NCBI RefSeq assembly: GCF_963678635.1
Contig: NC_087071.1
Coordinates: 4,789,624-4,853,623, forward strand
DNA length: 64,000 nt
Reading direction: 5' to 3'
Origin: Symsagittifera roscoffensis
Lineage: Eukaryota > Xenacoelomorpha > Acoela > Convolutidae
Shown here piece after piece: positions 29,441-48,290 of this stretch. How positions within the stretch are numbered: position 1 is the first letter of the stretch; the number at the start of each line of letters is the position of its first letter. Under the pieces are notes generated by a model. That model was not told the DNA's origin. It saw only the letters and a program-made list of their open reading frames with translations, and did no database searches. The translations under genes were made by a program, and so were the position numbers.

Positions 29441-32400
29441 TGCGCAGGTTTTTTTAAATGCTTTCGCTTTAAAAGGCTGGTTTGTTATTTTCTGATTGGC
29501 TGTCTCGTGAAAACGATATAATGGGGTGAAACAGTCCGGGTTTTGCAAGTTTTGTCGGAATAAAAACAAATAAATATTCTTTTTAGTTGAAGTAATTTTC
29601 TGGAAAAGCAAGCCTTCTATTACTAAATTTTGACAATTGGGATGTGAACTAGAAAAAAAAACGAATCATTATTTCTTGGAAAAAGAACTGTTAAGATTAT
29701 TGTAAAAAGTGTAACTTTCGAGAACATTGCTCATCGCTATCAAATTGTTCAATTAGTTGATGTGATTTTGCGTTTTGGTAGTTAATCTGTTTCCTTTTTC
29801 ATTATTTTGATTCAATTTACTTGCATCATTCTTCATAATTGCTGAACCCTTATATTTAAAAAAACCCATGTTTTAAAAATTAGTCGCATATTTGTTGTTA
29901 AGTAATTCAATGAGAATAAGCGTATTGATCCCTCAAATCTCATTAACTTATTCGAAGTTTTGTTGGCTACTAGCCTGCAAAGTTTTTTGAGTCCAAGCAA
30001 TTGACTTTTACTGCCAGGGATTTTTATCGGCCGATCCAATTTTGTTGCAAAATAATTCGGTTAATTTAGTTAAAACCGGAGATGTTTAGTTCTCAGGCTA
30101 TCCGAGAATGCGGCTCCGTGGGTAGGCACCAAATGCAATCCTGCGTAAAAACTGTAGAAAAAAGGTTTGTTTGCGCGTTTCTATGAAATGCATATTGTAT
30201 ACAAAGCTATTTTTCAGTATTAGTACATGCTTGGTGAGAGAATTCTACGGTAGGTCACTTAGGGGGGGGGAGTGTTGTACGGTTCCGTGCCAAAAAAAAT
30301 AAATGATGTTTTTGACAAAAAAATGAGCTTCGATATTCTTAAGCAGGGCAAGATAGCAATGTAAGACTGATAAAAAATGCAGCTGGTGGCGTCTTTCATG
30401 ACGAGGAGAGCGAATGTTGGAAATTAATCTCAGGTAATTGTAGCCAATTAAGTTTTAAAATTTTCAAGAAATCACCAAAAAAGTCAATTAGATAACGTTG
30501 GGTGTAGATGACATTTGAATAATGTTAAGTCGTCGAATTTCTACAATTGCGTCAGCTTAGTTTATTATTAAGAACCTCCTTTTTTTCTAACCTTAGACGA
30601 AAATATTGGTGCCACTTTCCGAGCACTCTTACAGTTTTTTCATAGCATGTGCTTTGACATTCGATAATTAATAAGTTAACACAGTTGATCCTTTTTCAAT
30701 TCATCAATGAAACCGAAAAAAATTGTTTCACGTGACAGTGGAAAATCCAACCTAATTCTTAATTAAAAGTGTTTATTGAGGCTTTTGAATTTTTACAATA
30801 TTTGGCCTTACACTTTCCAATTTATAACATATGAATTTATCGGGCCATATATTGAGAAAAGCTCAGCAGCTGCTTTTTTGTGATCGGACAGGGCACCTTG
30901 CACTGGGCTGCATAACAAACGATTGGATCATTTAGACTACAAAAGGTGTCAAAAAAGTTTTTTTTCCCGCCAAAAATTGGAATCAAACGATTTTGAATGA
31001 GCCCCGTGAACGAAAGCCTTTCATGACGAAAACCTTGTTCTCACAACCGGGCCAGCAGATGAGAAGCAGTAGGCAAGTCCACTTTAAGGAGAGGAACTTC
31101 AATCCAGGAGCAGAAACTTAATTTCACATCCAATGGGCTCTGCCAAGCATTTAAGTCTCACAAAGTCGTACGTGTCTTCCATTTACTCGAAGGACCTCGT
31201 CGATACTGCTTCGTCGTCGAACTAGTCTTCGCCGATACTGCTGCAACGGTAAATCTCATCAGTAGTTGCGATTGGGCCAGCCAAGCCAGCGGAAAACTGG
31301 AAACTACATGCCAGCAACTTAACTGATGGTAGACATGGATGAATGGGTGGCTCCCGACTCGAGATTTTTCACATAATTTGAAGCAAGATTTCAGCGGTTT
31401 GAGCGGATTTTTTTAGACATTTACACTCAAAATCTTGCTTCAAAATGAGCGGTTTGAGTGGTTTTTGAACTGTTTATCTAAAAAAAACGCTCAAAGGCCG
31501 CGCAAGATTTGAACAGTTTTGAGCGGTTTCGTCTAAAAAAAAGGGAAACCGAGGCCCTGGTCTTTCGGAAAGAAAAAACTCGGATAATCTTGAGCCTTCT
31601 ATCGTTAAATCAACTGCTCGTTTTCTGAACTTGTCCAGCAGCAAATTTTGGACGGGAGTAAAGGAAAGATCGACAGCTCTCAAGAGGTACAAGTCACTTA
31701 AATTAGAACACCGCTTCTACACGCGGAGCAAGCAGCCAAGGGTTATCTGACGATCTTGCTGCCTAACCAACAAGTCAAACAGCGCTCTTGTTCGCAGTAT
31801 AGTTTAGGCTTATTGGGCCAAGTTGAGAGTCAATAAGTATGCAAACAATATCCTGGTCAAAGTTTTTAAATAAACACTGCCTCTGAGGTAAAATAATCAA
31901 TTCCTGTTTGATAAAAAAACTTTATTTAAAAAGCATTACGAAAAAACATTAAAATACAAGGTTCCGAGTTTTTTTGAGGCGCTTTGGAAAACTTTTTGAC
32001 TATTCTGAAAAACAGCAAATTTTCTCAATAAAAAAAACCTTTTCGACTTTCAAATAAATGGTACCAATGGAAAGACTGTCAAGGTTTTTGTGTGACTGCA
32101 TATTCAACTTTTCTCTTTTCACCATACCTGGCTGCATACAGCCTTCGAAAAACTCTGGGGGAGATAATTGACGCCATTTTTTAGATTTTTGTCATTCTCC
32201 GGAAAACTACACTTCCAAATCTGAGAATTTGATTTAAACCGAAAAATGGGTTATGGCGGGTTATGGGTTATCAGCTGATAATCCCATTTTTAAAAAAAAA
32301 AACTGTTGTGGCCCTCAGAAAGCTCAAAATTTTGATTTTTGACCGTTTTTCAAAACTTTTAGTTTTGACTTGAAAGTTTTTTTTGAATCTGAAAATGTGG

Positions 32401-32470
32401 TTTTAAAAAATGGGCCCAGAAAAGCTCCTGTGCATAAGAGGTTATGTTGCTGAACAAAACAAATAAGAAT
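29441..32470. other. gene-free stretch, degraded repeats
   Basis: No gene. A GC-richer block at about 30990-31370 has no sustained frame. Around 31378-31530 the words GAGCGGTTTGAG recur and TTTGAAGCAAGATTT is followed by its inverse, so a small palindrome-bearing repeat is likely. A G-run lies at 30262. Confidence 0.4.
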
Positions 32471-32858
32471 AAGTTTGAACTATAGTTGCATATACTACAA
32501 GAACAAATGGGCGAGCGGCCTGAGCTACCGTATGCCAACCGAATATACACAGACTTGCCCTTCCGAGCATGTCCGAACCCCCCCCCACACCAAAAACCTT
32601 TCTGTTTATCTACTAAAACGAAGCTATATAAACTAGTTCATAGAACGGCCTTGGCCGACCTTGATTGACAGGTTTTTGTCGGTCAAAAAAACCATGTTTT
32701 GACATAGTGTGAACGCAATCTCGCGCTTAAAATTGGTGATGTTTCAACTTGTCTGAATTGATTATCAACGGTAAGATTACCGAAAAGTATGCGATTGTTG
32801 TGACAATTTGGTTTATAGAAATTACAGTTTGACAAGATATTACAATTTTGTCAGCACA
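32471..32858 (+). repeat. degraded LTR, 5' copy
   Basis: Matches 33960-34325 with many changes (ACCGTATGCCAACCGA versus ACCGTACCGCCGACCGA; a TATA-bearing GCTATATAAACTAGTTC; the end GTCAGCACA). It lies directly before a tRNA-complementary primer-binding site, as an LTR should. Confidence 0.65.
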
Positions 32859-32861
32859 TTT

Positions 32862-32879
32862 TGGTGCCGCGACCCGGGA
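32862..32879 (+). other. LTR-retrotransposon primer-binding site
   Basis: TGGTGCCGCGACCCGGGA. Its complement ends in CCA, as the 3' end of a tRNA does. It sits three bases after the LTR end. Typical of Gypsy/BEL-type elements. Confidence 0.75.
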
Positions 32880-33265
32880 GATGATTCAAATCGGGAACGA
32901 CTCGGGAACACATCAATCGGATGCAGTAACGCAACCGGTTTTACAGATTGAAAGCCTTTCAGACAGTTCTGATACCCACAGGGAACGTTTCAAGACGGTT
33001 GTGATAACCCAGAGAACGTTTGGAGAAAGTTGTGATACCCCCAGGGAACGGAAGCATTACAGACAGGCAGTTGGCGGCCTCAGCGGGATATACGGAAGCC
33101 TTTTTTAATGGGTGTCGAGAGCGTAATGCGAAACGGAGACCTGTTCAGATGTTGAATTCGACCATGATAAGCCGCACCAGAAGGAATTTGTGTGGATTTT
33201 AGAAGTTTGTTAACAGGCAGACTCCGGATGTAGTGGCCGTCTGGGGACGGTAGAGAAAAAAACCT
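32880..33265 (+). mobile_element. internal remnant of the LTR element
   Basis: GC-richer than its surroundings, with three tandem phrases like TGATACCCACAGGGAACG, and no pol domains. An internal deletion has removed nearly all coding sequence. Short open frames here are not recognisable. Confidence 0.5.
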
Positions 33266-33290
33266 ACAAAACTGTAAGACGGACCCCCCT

Positions 33291-33465
33291 CCCCACTTGG
33301 GGTTCGACTATCATAGTTTTTGCATTTGTCAAATTTGCGTAAACTTTGCGAGTGTTATAATTTTTTGGTGAATTTTTGGGCCAAGATTTTGAACCCAATT
33401 TGTTCAAACCTGGTAAACGCTATCAAAAAACTGACAAAAAAAACCAAAAAAAAATTCAAAATGGA
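33291..33465 (+). repeat. truncated LTR start
   Basis: Direct repeat of 33806-33990 (GTTTCGACTATCATAG, GCGTAAACTTTGCGAGTGTTAT, TTCAAACCTGGTAAACG). Probably the truncated 3' LTR of the element. Confidence 0.6.
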
Positions 33466-33794
33466 CTTTTTATCAAAACGTAACGCATTCGACCGGAACG
33501 GTTGAAAATTTCAGTTTAATCTAAATCAATTAAAAAAAAAAGTCGTACAATTTAGTTTGAGCTCCGGCAACCTCAGGTTTTACTCCGAGTGGCTAAAGAC
33601 TTAATTTATACGACACCCCTAAATCTACTACAAAACTTTCGAACAGTACATAAATCGGCCGCGTCCGTTTCTTTTTTCGAACAAAACCATTAATGGTTTT
33701 TGTTGTTGGTGCAAGCTCGTTACATAGGGCTCTAAAAAATCTGCCCACTTCACTCCATAACCAACTTGTTGATACTTATTTAGCCATACCGCGT

Positions 33795-34325
33795 CTAAGT
33801 TTTAACTCCCCACTTGGGTTTCGACTATCATAGTTTTGCATTTGTCAACTTTGCGTAAACTTTGCGAGTGTTATATTTTTTTTGTGAATTTTTGGGCCAA
33901 ATTTTTGGACCCAAAGTGTTCAAACCTGGTAAACGTCCCGCTATCAAAGAACTGAAAGAAAAGAAAAAAATTCAATTTAGACTTTGTAACAAAACAACAG
34001 ATGGCCGAGCGACCTAAGCTACCGTACCGCCGACCGACTATATACAGACTTCCCATTCGGCTCAAGTTCGAACTCCCCACCAAATCCCTTTTTGTTTTAG
34101 TAAAATTTAGCTATTTAAACTAGTTCAAAAAACGGCTTTGATCGACCTTGTTTAACAGGTTTTTGTCTGTCATTAAAGAACTCTCACGCTTAAAATTGGT
34201 GCTGTCTGTTTCAACTGGTTTGAATTGATGATCCACTGTAAGATTACAGAAAATTATGCGAATGTGATGACACTTTGGTTTAAAGAACATTAGACTTGCA
34301 GAGATAATACGGTTTTGTCAGCGCA
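33795..34325 (+). repeat. degraded LTR, complete copy
   Basis: Contains both the start seen at 33291 and the end seen at 32471-32858 (ending GTCAGCGCA). It could be the true 3' LTR or a separate solo LTR. Confidence 0.6.
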
Positions 34326-35483
34326 GGTTAAAACTATATTTTTAATGCAAAAAGTTATGGCGATCAGAAAAACCGATAATTTGTTTTCTTAGCCGTATTT
34401 TGAAACTTTTTGACATTTCTTTAAAACGACACAGCCAAATTTCATATCAGGTTTCAAATTGAGGCAACACATTTTAGGTGGTTTTTGTGCAAAAAAATTT
34501 TACGCCTTTCAACTTTTAAGAAAACAGTAATATTTTTGGGTAATTTTCAAATTCTCAAAAATTTCATGTCAATGAAATTTGAGAAACGACTAAATTTTTG
34601 TGTGTTTTTGATATTTTGAAATTACCCTACTTTTAGGCCGCATCGGCAAAAATTTTTTAAAAAAGTTATTCAAATACCTCCAATTTTAGCCGGGCTCCTA
34701 ATCTTACAAACACTGTCAAAATGCTTCGAACACTTCAGAAAGTTATTGGAAAATTTTCTTGCTCTCATATGCGCTGGTTTGTCAATTTGAGAAAATGCAC
34801 GTTAACGTTATCTACTGATTTGAAATTTTTGTCAAAATTTACTATGCGTGCCTTAAATCAGTGTGATCATTTTTTTTACTTTTAAAATGTTCTTTAAAAG
34901 TTTGTTTTTATTACATGAGATTTTGTAGCTAAACCAACATTTTTCAACTTTTTGCTCAAAACTTCAAATGTCTGTGCCTGGCTTAATCTATAATGAAAGC
35001 GAGATGCAAGCTGATCTTGAAAAAAATTCAGAACCCACAAAAAGTTTACGGTCGCTTATATGGATATTGTGAGAAACTTTCAACGGAAACTGAAAGAAAC
35101 TGTTTTGCGAAACTAATCTCCCCTCGTTTTTGTGTTTAGCCACAAAGGAAAGTCTTGCATTCAATCTAATTATTCTAAAGCATTGAAAAAATAACACTCA
35201 TCATTGTTCGACCCCTGTTTTTTTACCAAGTTTTTGGTTTGCTAACTATTTTTTAGCTAAAGTTTGATAAAAAAGCGAACAACTTTAAATGCGCTGATTT
35301 CCCGAAATTGACTATGTTTAGTACTGGAATTGCGGTTCTCTCCGGCATTGAAACAAAGCGTTTACCACAAAAATTAAATCATCAGTTTAGAAGGTAACGT
35401 TCGAAAAACTTCAAAAATGTCACGTTTTTCACAATAGTTGTTCGAATTGAATCTAGGCGAACAAGGAAAGTCCCAAAACTTAC
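34326..35483. other. gene-free AT-rich sequence
   Basis: No supported gene, RNA or repeat. Confidence 0.4.
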
Positions 35484-35595
35484 TCGAACTGCTTTTTTCC
35501 AGGTAGTCGAGAACACTATGTGTTAATTGCGCTGCGCGTACTGTTTTTCTTTGCTCGATCTGCTTCATGTTAGAGTCACGAACTTTTATCGGCAT
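35484..35595 (-). CDS. candidate first coding exon of an unknown gene
   Basis: Opens with ATG at 35595 (MPIKVRDSNMKQIEQRKTVR, then AAQLTHSVLDYLEKSSS) and ends at a consensus donor GTAAGT (35483-35478), 112 nt. The composition is coding-like and helical. No matching second exon could be placed downstream, and the family is not recognised. It may be an orphan or decayed exon. Confidence 0.35.
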
Positions 35596-35739
35596 TGTTT
35601 TACTGCATTTTTGCGGCTGTAACTAAAACAAATTAATTAGGTTAGTCAATTGCAATTTTTGAAAATTTGTCGCTGAAGAATAGTACATTTTGGGGCGGAA
35701 ATGCTTTAACCATATTTGGTCAAGGTTAAGCGTGCCTAA

Positions 35740-35960
35740 AACGTTAATTAGATCACCTGTTTTTCGTGAGGCTGATTTTTAAAAAGGTGGTACTTATAAT
35801 TTGAGTGGTACTTATAATTACAAAAAGTGTGACTAATCCATCTTAAGCTAGTGTAATTTTTGCTGGACAGTTTTTTCGCCATCGCAGGAAAGTTTTTGCT
35901 TTCCTTGGTCAAATTGCCTAATTTAATTCCGGGTGTACCATCCAATTTTTTAAGAGCAAT
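35740..35960 (-). pseudogene. coding-like fragment, unknown
   Basis: The minus strand is open for about 70 codons without an ATG and contains KLDGTPGIKLGNLTKESKNF and MAKKLSSKNYTSLRWISHTF. It looks like a fragment of a real protein, perhaps a transposon gene. No splice sites or family assigned. Confidence 0.25.
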
Positions 35961-36263
35961 TCGTCAGCCTTTTTGTGACAATCTTCGATGAGATATTTTA
36001 ATTCCTTCTCATATTTGTTGCTTAAAAACGTTGTTTGTTCTTGACCTGTTTTGACCAATCTGAGAAAAGTTTGATATATCTCAAATAAAAATTACTTTGT
36101 ACTGTCTTTTTTATCCTTGTTCACGTTGACATGTATTTTTTTAAAGAACTTTTCATGAATCAAAATCAAATTTCACAAGAAAGCAACAGGGCAATTGGGA
36201 AAGATCCAATAACAAAATTGACAAGGTATTCGTTAGACTCATCCAAAAAAGCTGTTTTGATTA

Positions 36264-36972
36264 ACCTGGGTGACCCCCATACAACAGTAACGCTTATCAT
36301 TCAATTCCATACAAAAAAAAACGCTTATCATACAATTTCATGCATGGGTTCTACGGAAAAAGTTTCTTATCATACGATTTTTATTTCAAAAATATTTGAT
36401 TTTTTTCTACGCAAAAGTTTCTATTTTGAAGAATGTTTTCCAAATACTTTGTGTACATGCCAAATTTTTGCTTAAAACGTAGTCAGCGCACAGTCTTTAC
36501 ACATAAAAGAATCGAGGGTCACATTGGAGGTTCTCTGTGATGACAGAATTTGTAGCTTGCAGTTTTAGATGAGAAGATAAAACCTAATAAAAAAACAGAC
36601 AACAATTGTCACCGCTTGAGTTTTTTGAAAAATAAGCCTCCTAGTCATATCAAAGGAATACATTTTTTTGTTAGTTTTTTTTAGTGAAATTAAATTTTTA
36701 TCTGACTTTGCATCTAGCAAAACGTAGTTGTATCACTGATTCAATGCTCAAGGTTTGACCTGTTAGTTTCGTAGTTGAGAAAGCTTTTGCTGTTCGCGTT
36801 CAGGGCGAAACACAATAATAATACTAAACCCAAAAAATTGGCTCAGAAAAAATGTTTATCATGTGATTTTCATGCAATGTTTTTTATTACATTTCACCGT
36901 CTGAAAATGTCTGATAAGCATTTTTTCCATAGTATGCAATGGTATAATAAGCTCTTTTTTGTCAACCCTGGT
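36264..36972 (+). mobile_element. MITE-like element family B, copy 1
   Basis: About 709 bp. The left end is ACCTGGGTGACCCCCATAC, then ACGCTTATCATTCAATTCC; the right end, inverted, is ACCAGGGTTGACAAAAAAG. The inside repeats the phrase CTTATCATACAATTTCCAT. No coding capacity. Confidence 0.6.
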
Positions 36973-39900
36973 AAGTTTTTGTAGCAGCCATGCAATTTCA
37001 ACCAGCCAATAACACAAATGGATTTTGTTAATCAAAATTTTCATTTGGAGCGCGAGAAACAGAAAAAGACGCAGAAAAAGAGTGAAAAGATGAATAAAAA
37101 TAGCATAGGTTTTTTTTCGATTTTCACCCCATATTTTGAAAAAACTGTTTTTTTTATTTTCATGGTTTTATAAGTATTTTTTTTGTGTTCTTGTGCAAAG
37201 ATTGAAAAAGTAGACAAAAAAAATCCTTTCAGTCAACTCTGAAAGTCGATTTATGGTTAACTGCTCAAAAACATTAGAAAAAGTAACCCGAAAACAGAAA
37301 TTTTTTACAAGACGTTAGGTAGCGGCTAATGGCCCAAGACACCAACACGCACGCAACATAACCGTGGTCATGCAATTGGGAACTGTTAATAGTTTTTTCT
37401 GTTAGCTTTCGTTTCTACAAAAAAAATCTGGAGAGTAGGAGCTTTTTGTTGTTTCCGACAATTATGACTGATTGATATTCTTGCATTAGAAAACATAGTT
37501 GTTAATCACTATATCTACCTTCTTGCAATATATAATTTTTTCGTTTTTTTCATGTACGGGATTTGACAAGAAAATTGGCAGGTGATTAATTGTCTAGTTA
37601 CCATAACCTGAAGGTACAACTTCACATATAAATCGAAAACTTTCACCTCATATGTTCAGTACATTGCCTTCGAACACTAGATTGTGGGGCTCGTACTTAT
37701 CCGTTGTATAAATTAGTTGGACTAGCATTTTCCGCTTATGCGAAAACAACAGTCACAGGACAGAGAATATGCATTTTTTGCCTTAAGCGGGTAAAGAAAT
37801 CGATTTTTTCTTAACGTTTTTGTCGTTTTCCCTGCCGCTACTTAAATTTAGAATTGAAATTTTGACACGAGCTCAATGACACTATTTGAAAAGATTTTAC
37901 CAGATCCAAAACTAAGAAATCTTATTACGAAGGCGTTAAATAGCCAATAAACCAGTAAATCATAACTAGTTTCAGATGTGTTCTTGCACAGGAAACACTT
38001 TAAAAACAAAGAACTTGATTGTATTGTCTCTAAAATTTGTCAAACCTTCTAGTGTAAGCGCAAAGCACATTTTTAAATTTGTATTGTAAAAAAAACGTAT
38101 TTTGCTGCCGGACAAAGTATACCTTTCAATTCATTGTCTGTCGTTTTTTCGCTGTCTAGAGAATAATTTTCCATCCGATTTCCTAGCGAATCAATTTGAG
38201 CCAACAAAATTAATTTTCTATTTATTTATGAGAGCGTTTCCAGAGTAAGAACACCTCTGAAAATAGCTAACTACTGAAACTAGCCTTTACCGGCTATTTC
38301 ACGCCTTCAAAATAAATATTCTCAGTTTTGGATATAGTAAGCCCCTTTTAAATTGTTTCATATAGCATGTGGCCAAATTTCATTCTTACATTTTTAATAA
38401 TTATAGAGAATAAGCCAAAAAGTTACGAAACTTTCGTTCATTTACTCCTTGAAATCAAAAAGTTGCAGCTTCAATTATAACAGCGTTCATGGTTCGAATC
38501 TCCTTTCGAAAAAAAATCAATGATGTATCGTTTTCTAATCTGTACTCAAGCAAAATAAATGACAATATTTTATGGTGGCCATAAAATTTTTCCCTGGTAG
38601 GAGCTTCACCAGTACAACCTGAGAATATCAAACTTTTTATACAAATATACCATTTTTTGTTTTCCTGACTATTTCAAAAAGTTATCACACTTGTTTTCTG
38701 GAATAAAGATTACACCAGTGAGAACATGATATTTTTGTAATGTTTTTTTCTGCATTGCCGACTTTTTGCCGCAAACAATATATTTTTCAAATTATAATTA
38801 AGTCAAAAATTGTATTAGTCAAGTCTATTATGTTATATTTGACAAGTTTATCATAAACATTTATAAAAAAAAATTATTTTAAATATATATTTTTAGTCCA
38901 ATCAAGGCTCGTTCCAGATGTGTTGTATAAACACTTTTTTAAAGAAGAAAAGGAGACTGTATTTTTGGAACCAGTAACATTTTTTTGAAACTTCAGAAAG
39001 TTTGATAACCCCACTTTATTTTTTTCAATCACACATTTTGAATAATCTTTTAGATCTCCTTAACTAATTCCATCAACCGTCTCAAAAGTTAAGCCATATA
39101 TAATCTAAGCTGTTGTTGAAAAAAAAACTAAGAAAAAAATTAACAAGAACACTAAGAATTTTTGTTTGCTCCCTTCATTGTTCGAAATTAAAATTTGCGT
39201 CTTTTAATTCATTCCGCCCAAATCAACCCTCAAAGAGCTATATTTAAAAATTAAAAAATCAATCAAATTGTATTTCAGCGACGCAATCATTTTCAACCAA
39301 TCAGACTCAAGCATTACCATTTCTGATGTTTGCCTATTTGGTTTTTGCGAATTTGGACGAAATCAGTAAAAATACCTTAAAAACGCATGTCACGTGATCA
39401 CAGTTGTGGGTGAAATAGCCAGAGTACCCCGTTCCTGGATTTTAATTCTGTTTACCTTGCACTTCAAATTAGTACGTTGATAGTTTCGTTGAAGCCTGGG
39501 GATTTGAAGGACTTTATTTATATCAACAAGCTTGTGTGGTCCAATGACAACTGAAGGTTTGCCTCGTCATAAAAAGTTATGAATTATAACCAAACCTAGA
39601 TCACGTGTTTTTTGATACCTAGTTTATTTGAAGCACCTTTTTTGAAATCGAAAGTTATACAAGCAGATTTTAAAAAATTTGAAGTTTCAGAAAAAAAATT
39701 ACTATTGTTTAGATCCAAATAGTTCAAAATTTTATTAATTTCTCGGAAAATTGAAACTGAAATTTAAAGAACTTTCAACTTTATTAGTCACTGAAGTTTC
39801 GGCTATTAAGTTATGTTAATCGTATGTCAGAAATACGACAAGAAATATATTATGCAAATACTCTCTGTGAAACCAACCACAATTTCATACATTTCTTATC

Positions 39901-40103
39901 TTTCTAAGTTCAAATATGTCAACGTGTTATCTCTAGCTGAAGTTATTTCGAAAGGTCATTAACTGATTTCATGTTACATTACTTTGTTATAAGCTGTTCA
40001 CTTTTATACTGGTCTAATTTTAATCAGTTTTGAAAGGCATTTTGAACAGAATTAAACTAAATTTGAAGTCGACAGAAGAAAGGTTTGAAAATCTACCATA
40101 AAT
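36973..40103. other. gene-free stretch upstream of cathepsin L
   Basis: AT-rich with no supported gene. GGTTCGAATCTCC at about 38494 resembles a tRNA T-arm but has no partners. The last 150 bases are the promoter/5' UTR region of cathepsin L; no clear TATA. Confidence 0.4.
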
Positions 40104-47206
<7,103 letters not shown>

Positions 47207-47217
<11 letters not shown>

Positions 47218-47284
47218 TCCGCCTGTCGTCTTACTGACTTGTCGTCTAACTGACTTGTCGTCTAATCGACTTGTCGTCTAATAT
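47207..47284 (+). repeat. minisatellite spanning the cathepsin stop codon
   Basis: Five ~16-bp units of GTCGTCTAATCGACTT type. The first contains the last two valine codons and the stop codon; the rest extend into the 3' UTR. Confidence 0.8.
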
Positions 47285-47531
47285 AACTGTAGTTTGAATG
47301 ATCACTCGCATTATTGAACGTCATTTGAACACTGAAGATAATTAAAAACATTGATTTATATTTTCAAATTGCTTGATTACTAGCATTTAGCCATAAGGTC
47401 GAAAATTATATACGAAGTAGTTAAAATGAGTATATTTGAGTTGTAAATGATAGTCAGAAACTGTATTCAAAATGTATTTAGTCTGATCAATTTATTGAGG
47501 TTGTAGATTATAATTAGTAACCTTAGAAATT

Positions 47532-47537
47532 AATAAA
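47532..47537 (+). promoter_or_regulatory. polyadenylation signal AATAAA for cathepsin L
   Basis: First AATAAA downstream, 315 bases after the stop codon. Confidence 0.45.
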
Positions 47538-47694
47538 ACCTTAGATTATAAATAGTTTTCTCGATATTAAGTTTCAGCTGGATAAAAGGTCAAATAACAA
47601 ATGAAAAAAGGGATCTCTTTAACTTTTTGCCACCTTTTGCAAAGAGGGGATTTGTTACAACTTATAAAATTTACATATGCCTAACCATTGAATC

Positions 47695-48290
47695 TTTTTT
47701 TATATAACTCCATACACCTAAAATGCTTAACATACAATTTAATACAGCAAAAATCATTATCATACAATTCCATACACCAAGTGTATGGAGAAAATGCTTG
47801 TCATACAATTTTCATACATTTCGAATAACAATAGAAAAAAAATTAAACCATTTCTGCGGCTTTTTAAAGAACAGCTGAACAGACTGGTGACAAAAAAAAA
47901 CTGAATTAAAATTTTTTAAGAAAAAAATGCTGGCCAAACAATTTCAAGTTTGTTACTTTTGTTATAGAATTTGTGAAAAACAGCTCGAAGACAATTCAGG
48001 TAATTTTCCATGCATTATAAATGCAAGACCATCCAACCTTTGGTGCTTTGAGTAACCAAGGTCTTTGTCACGTGTGTTCGGTTGCAAACAATCCAAAAAT
48101 TTTCAGAAACTAAAATTAGAAACAAAAAACATCTTTTTGGTTTATGGAAAAACACCTATCATACAATTTCCATTTATGAGAAAAAGTTTATTATAGAGAT
48201 TTCATACAATTTTCTGTACGTATGGAAATGTATGGAAAGAAGTTTCCCATTTATGAGAATTGTACGATAAGCATTTTTGGTCAACCAGGG
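47695..48290 (+). mobile_element. MITE-like element family B, copy 3
   Basis: Right end clear (GATAAGCATTTTTGGTCAACCAGGG). The left end is eroded, starting near 47695 with ACTCCATACACC. Contains many CTTATCATACAATTTCCATAC-type phrases. Confidence 0.5.
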
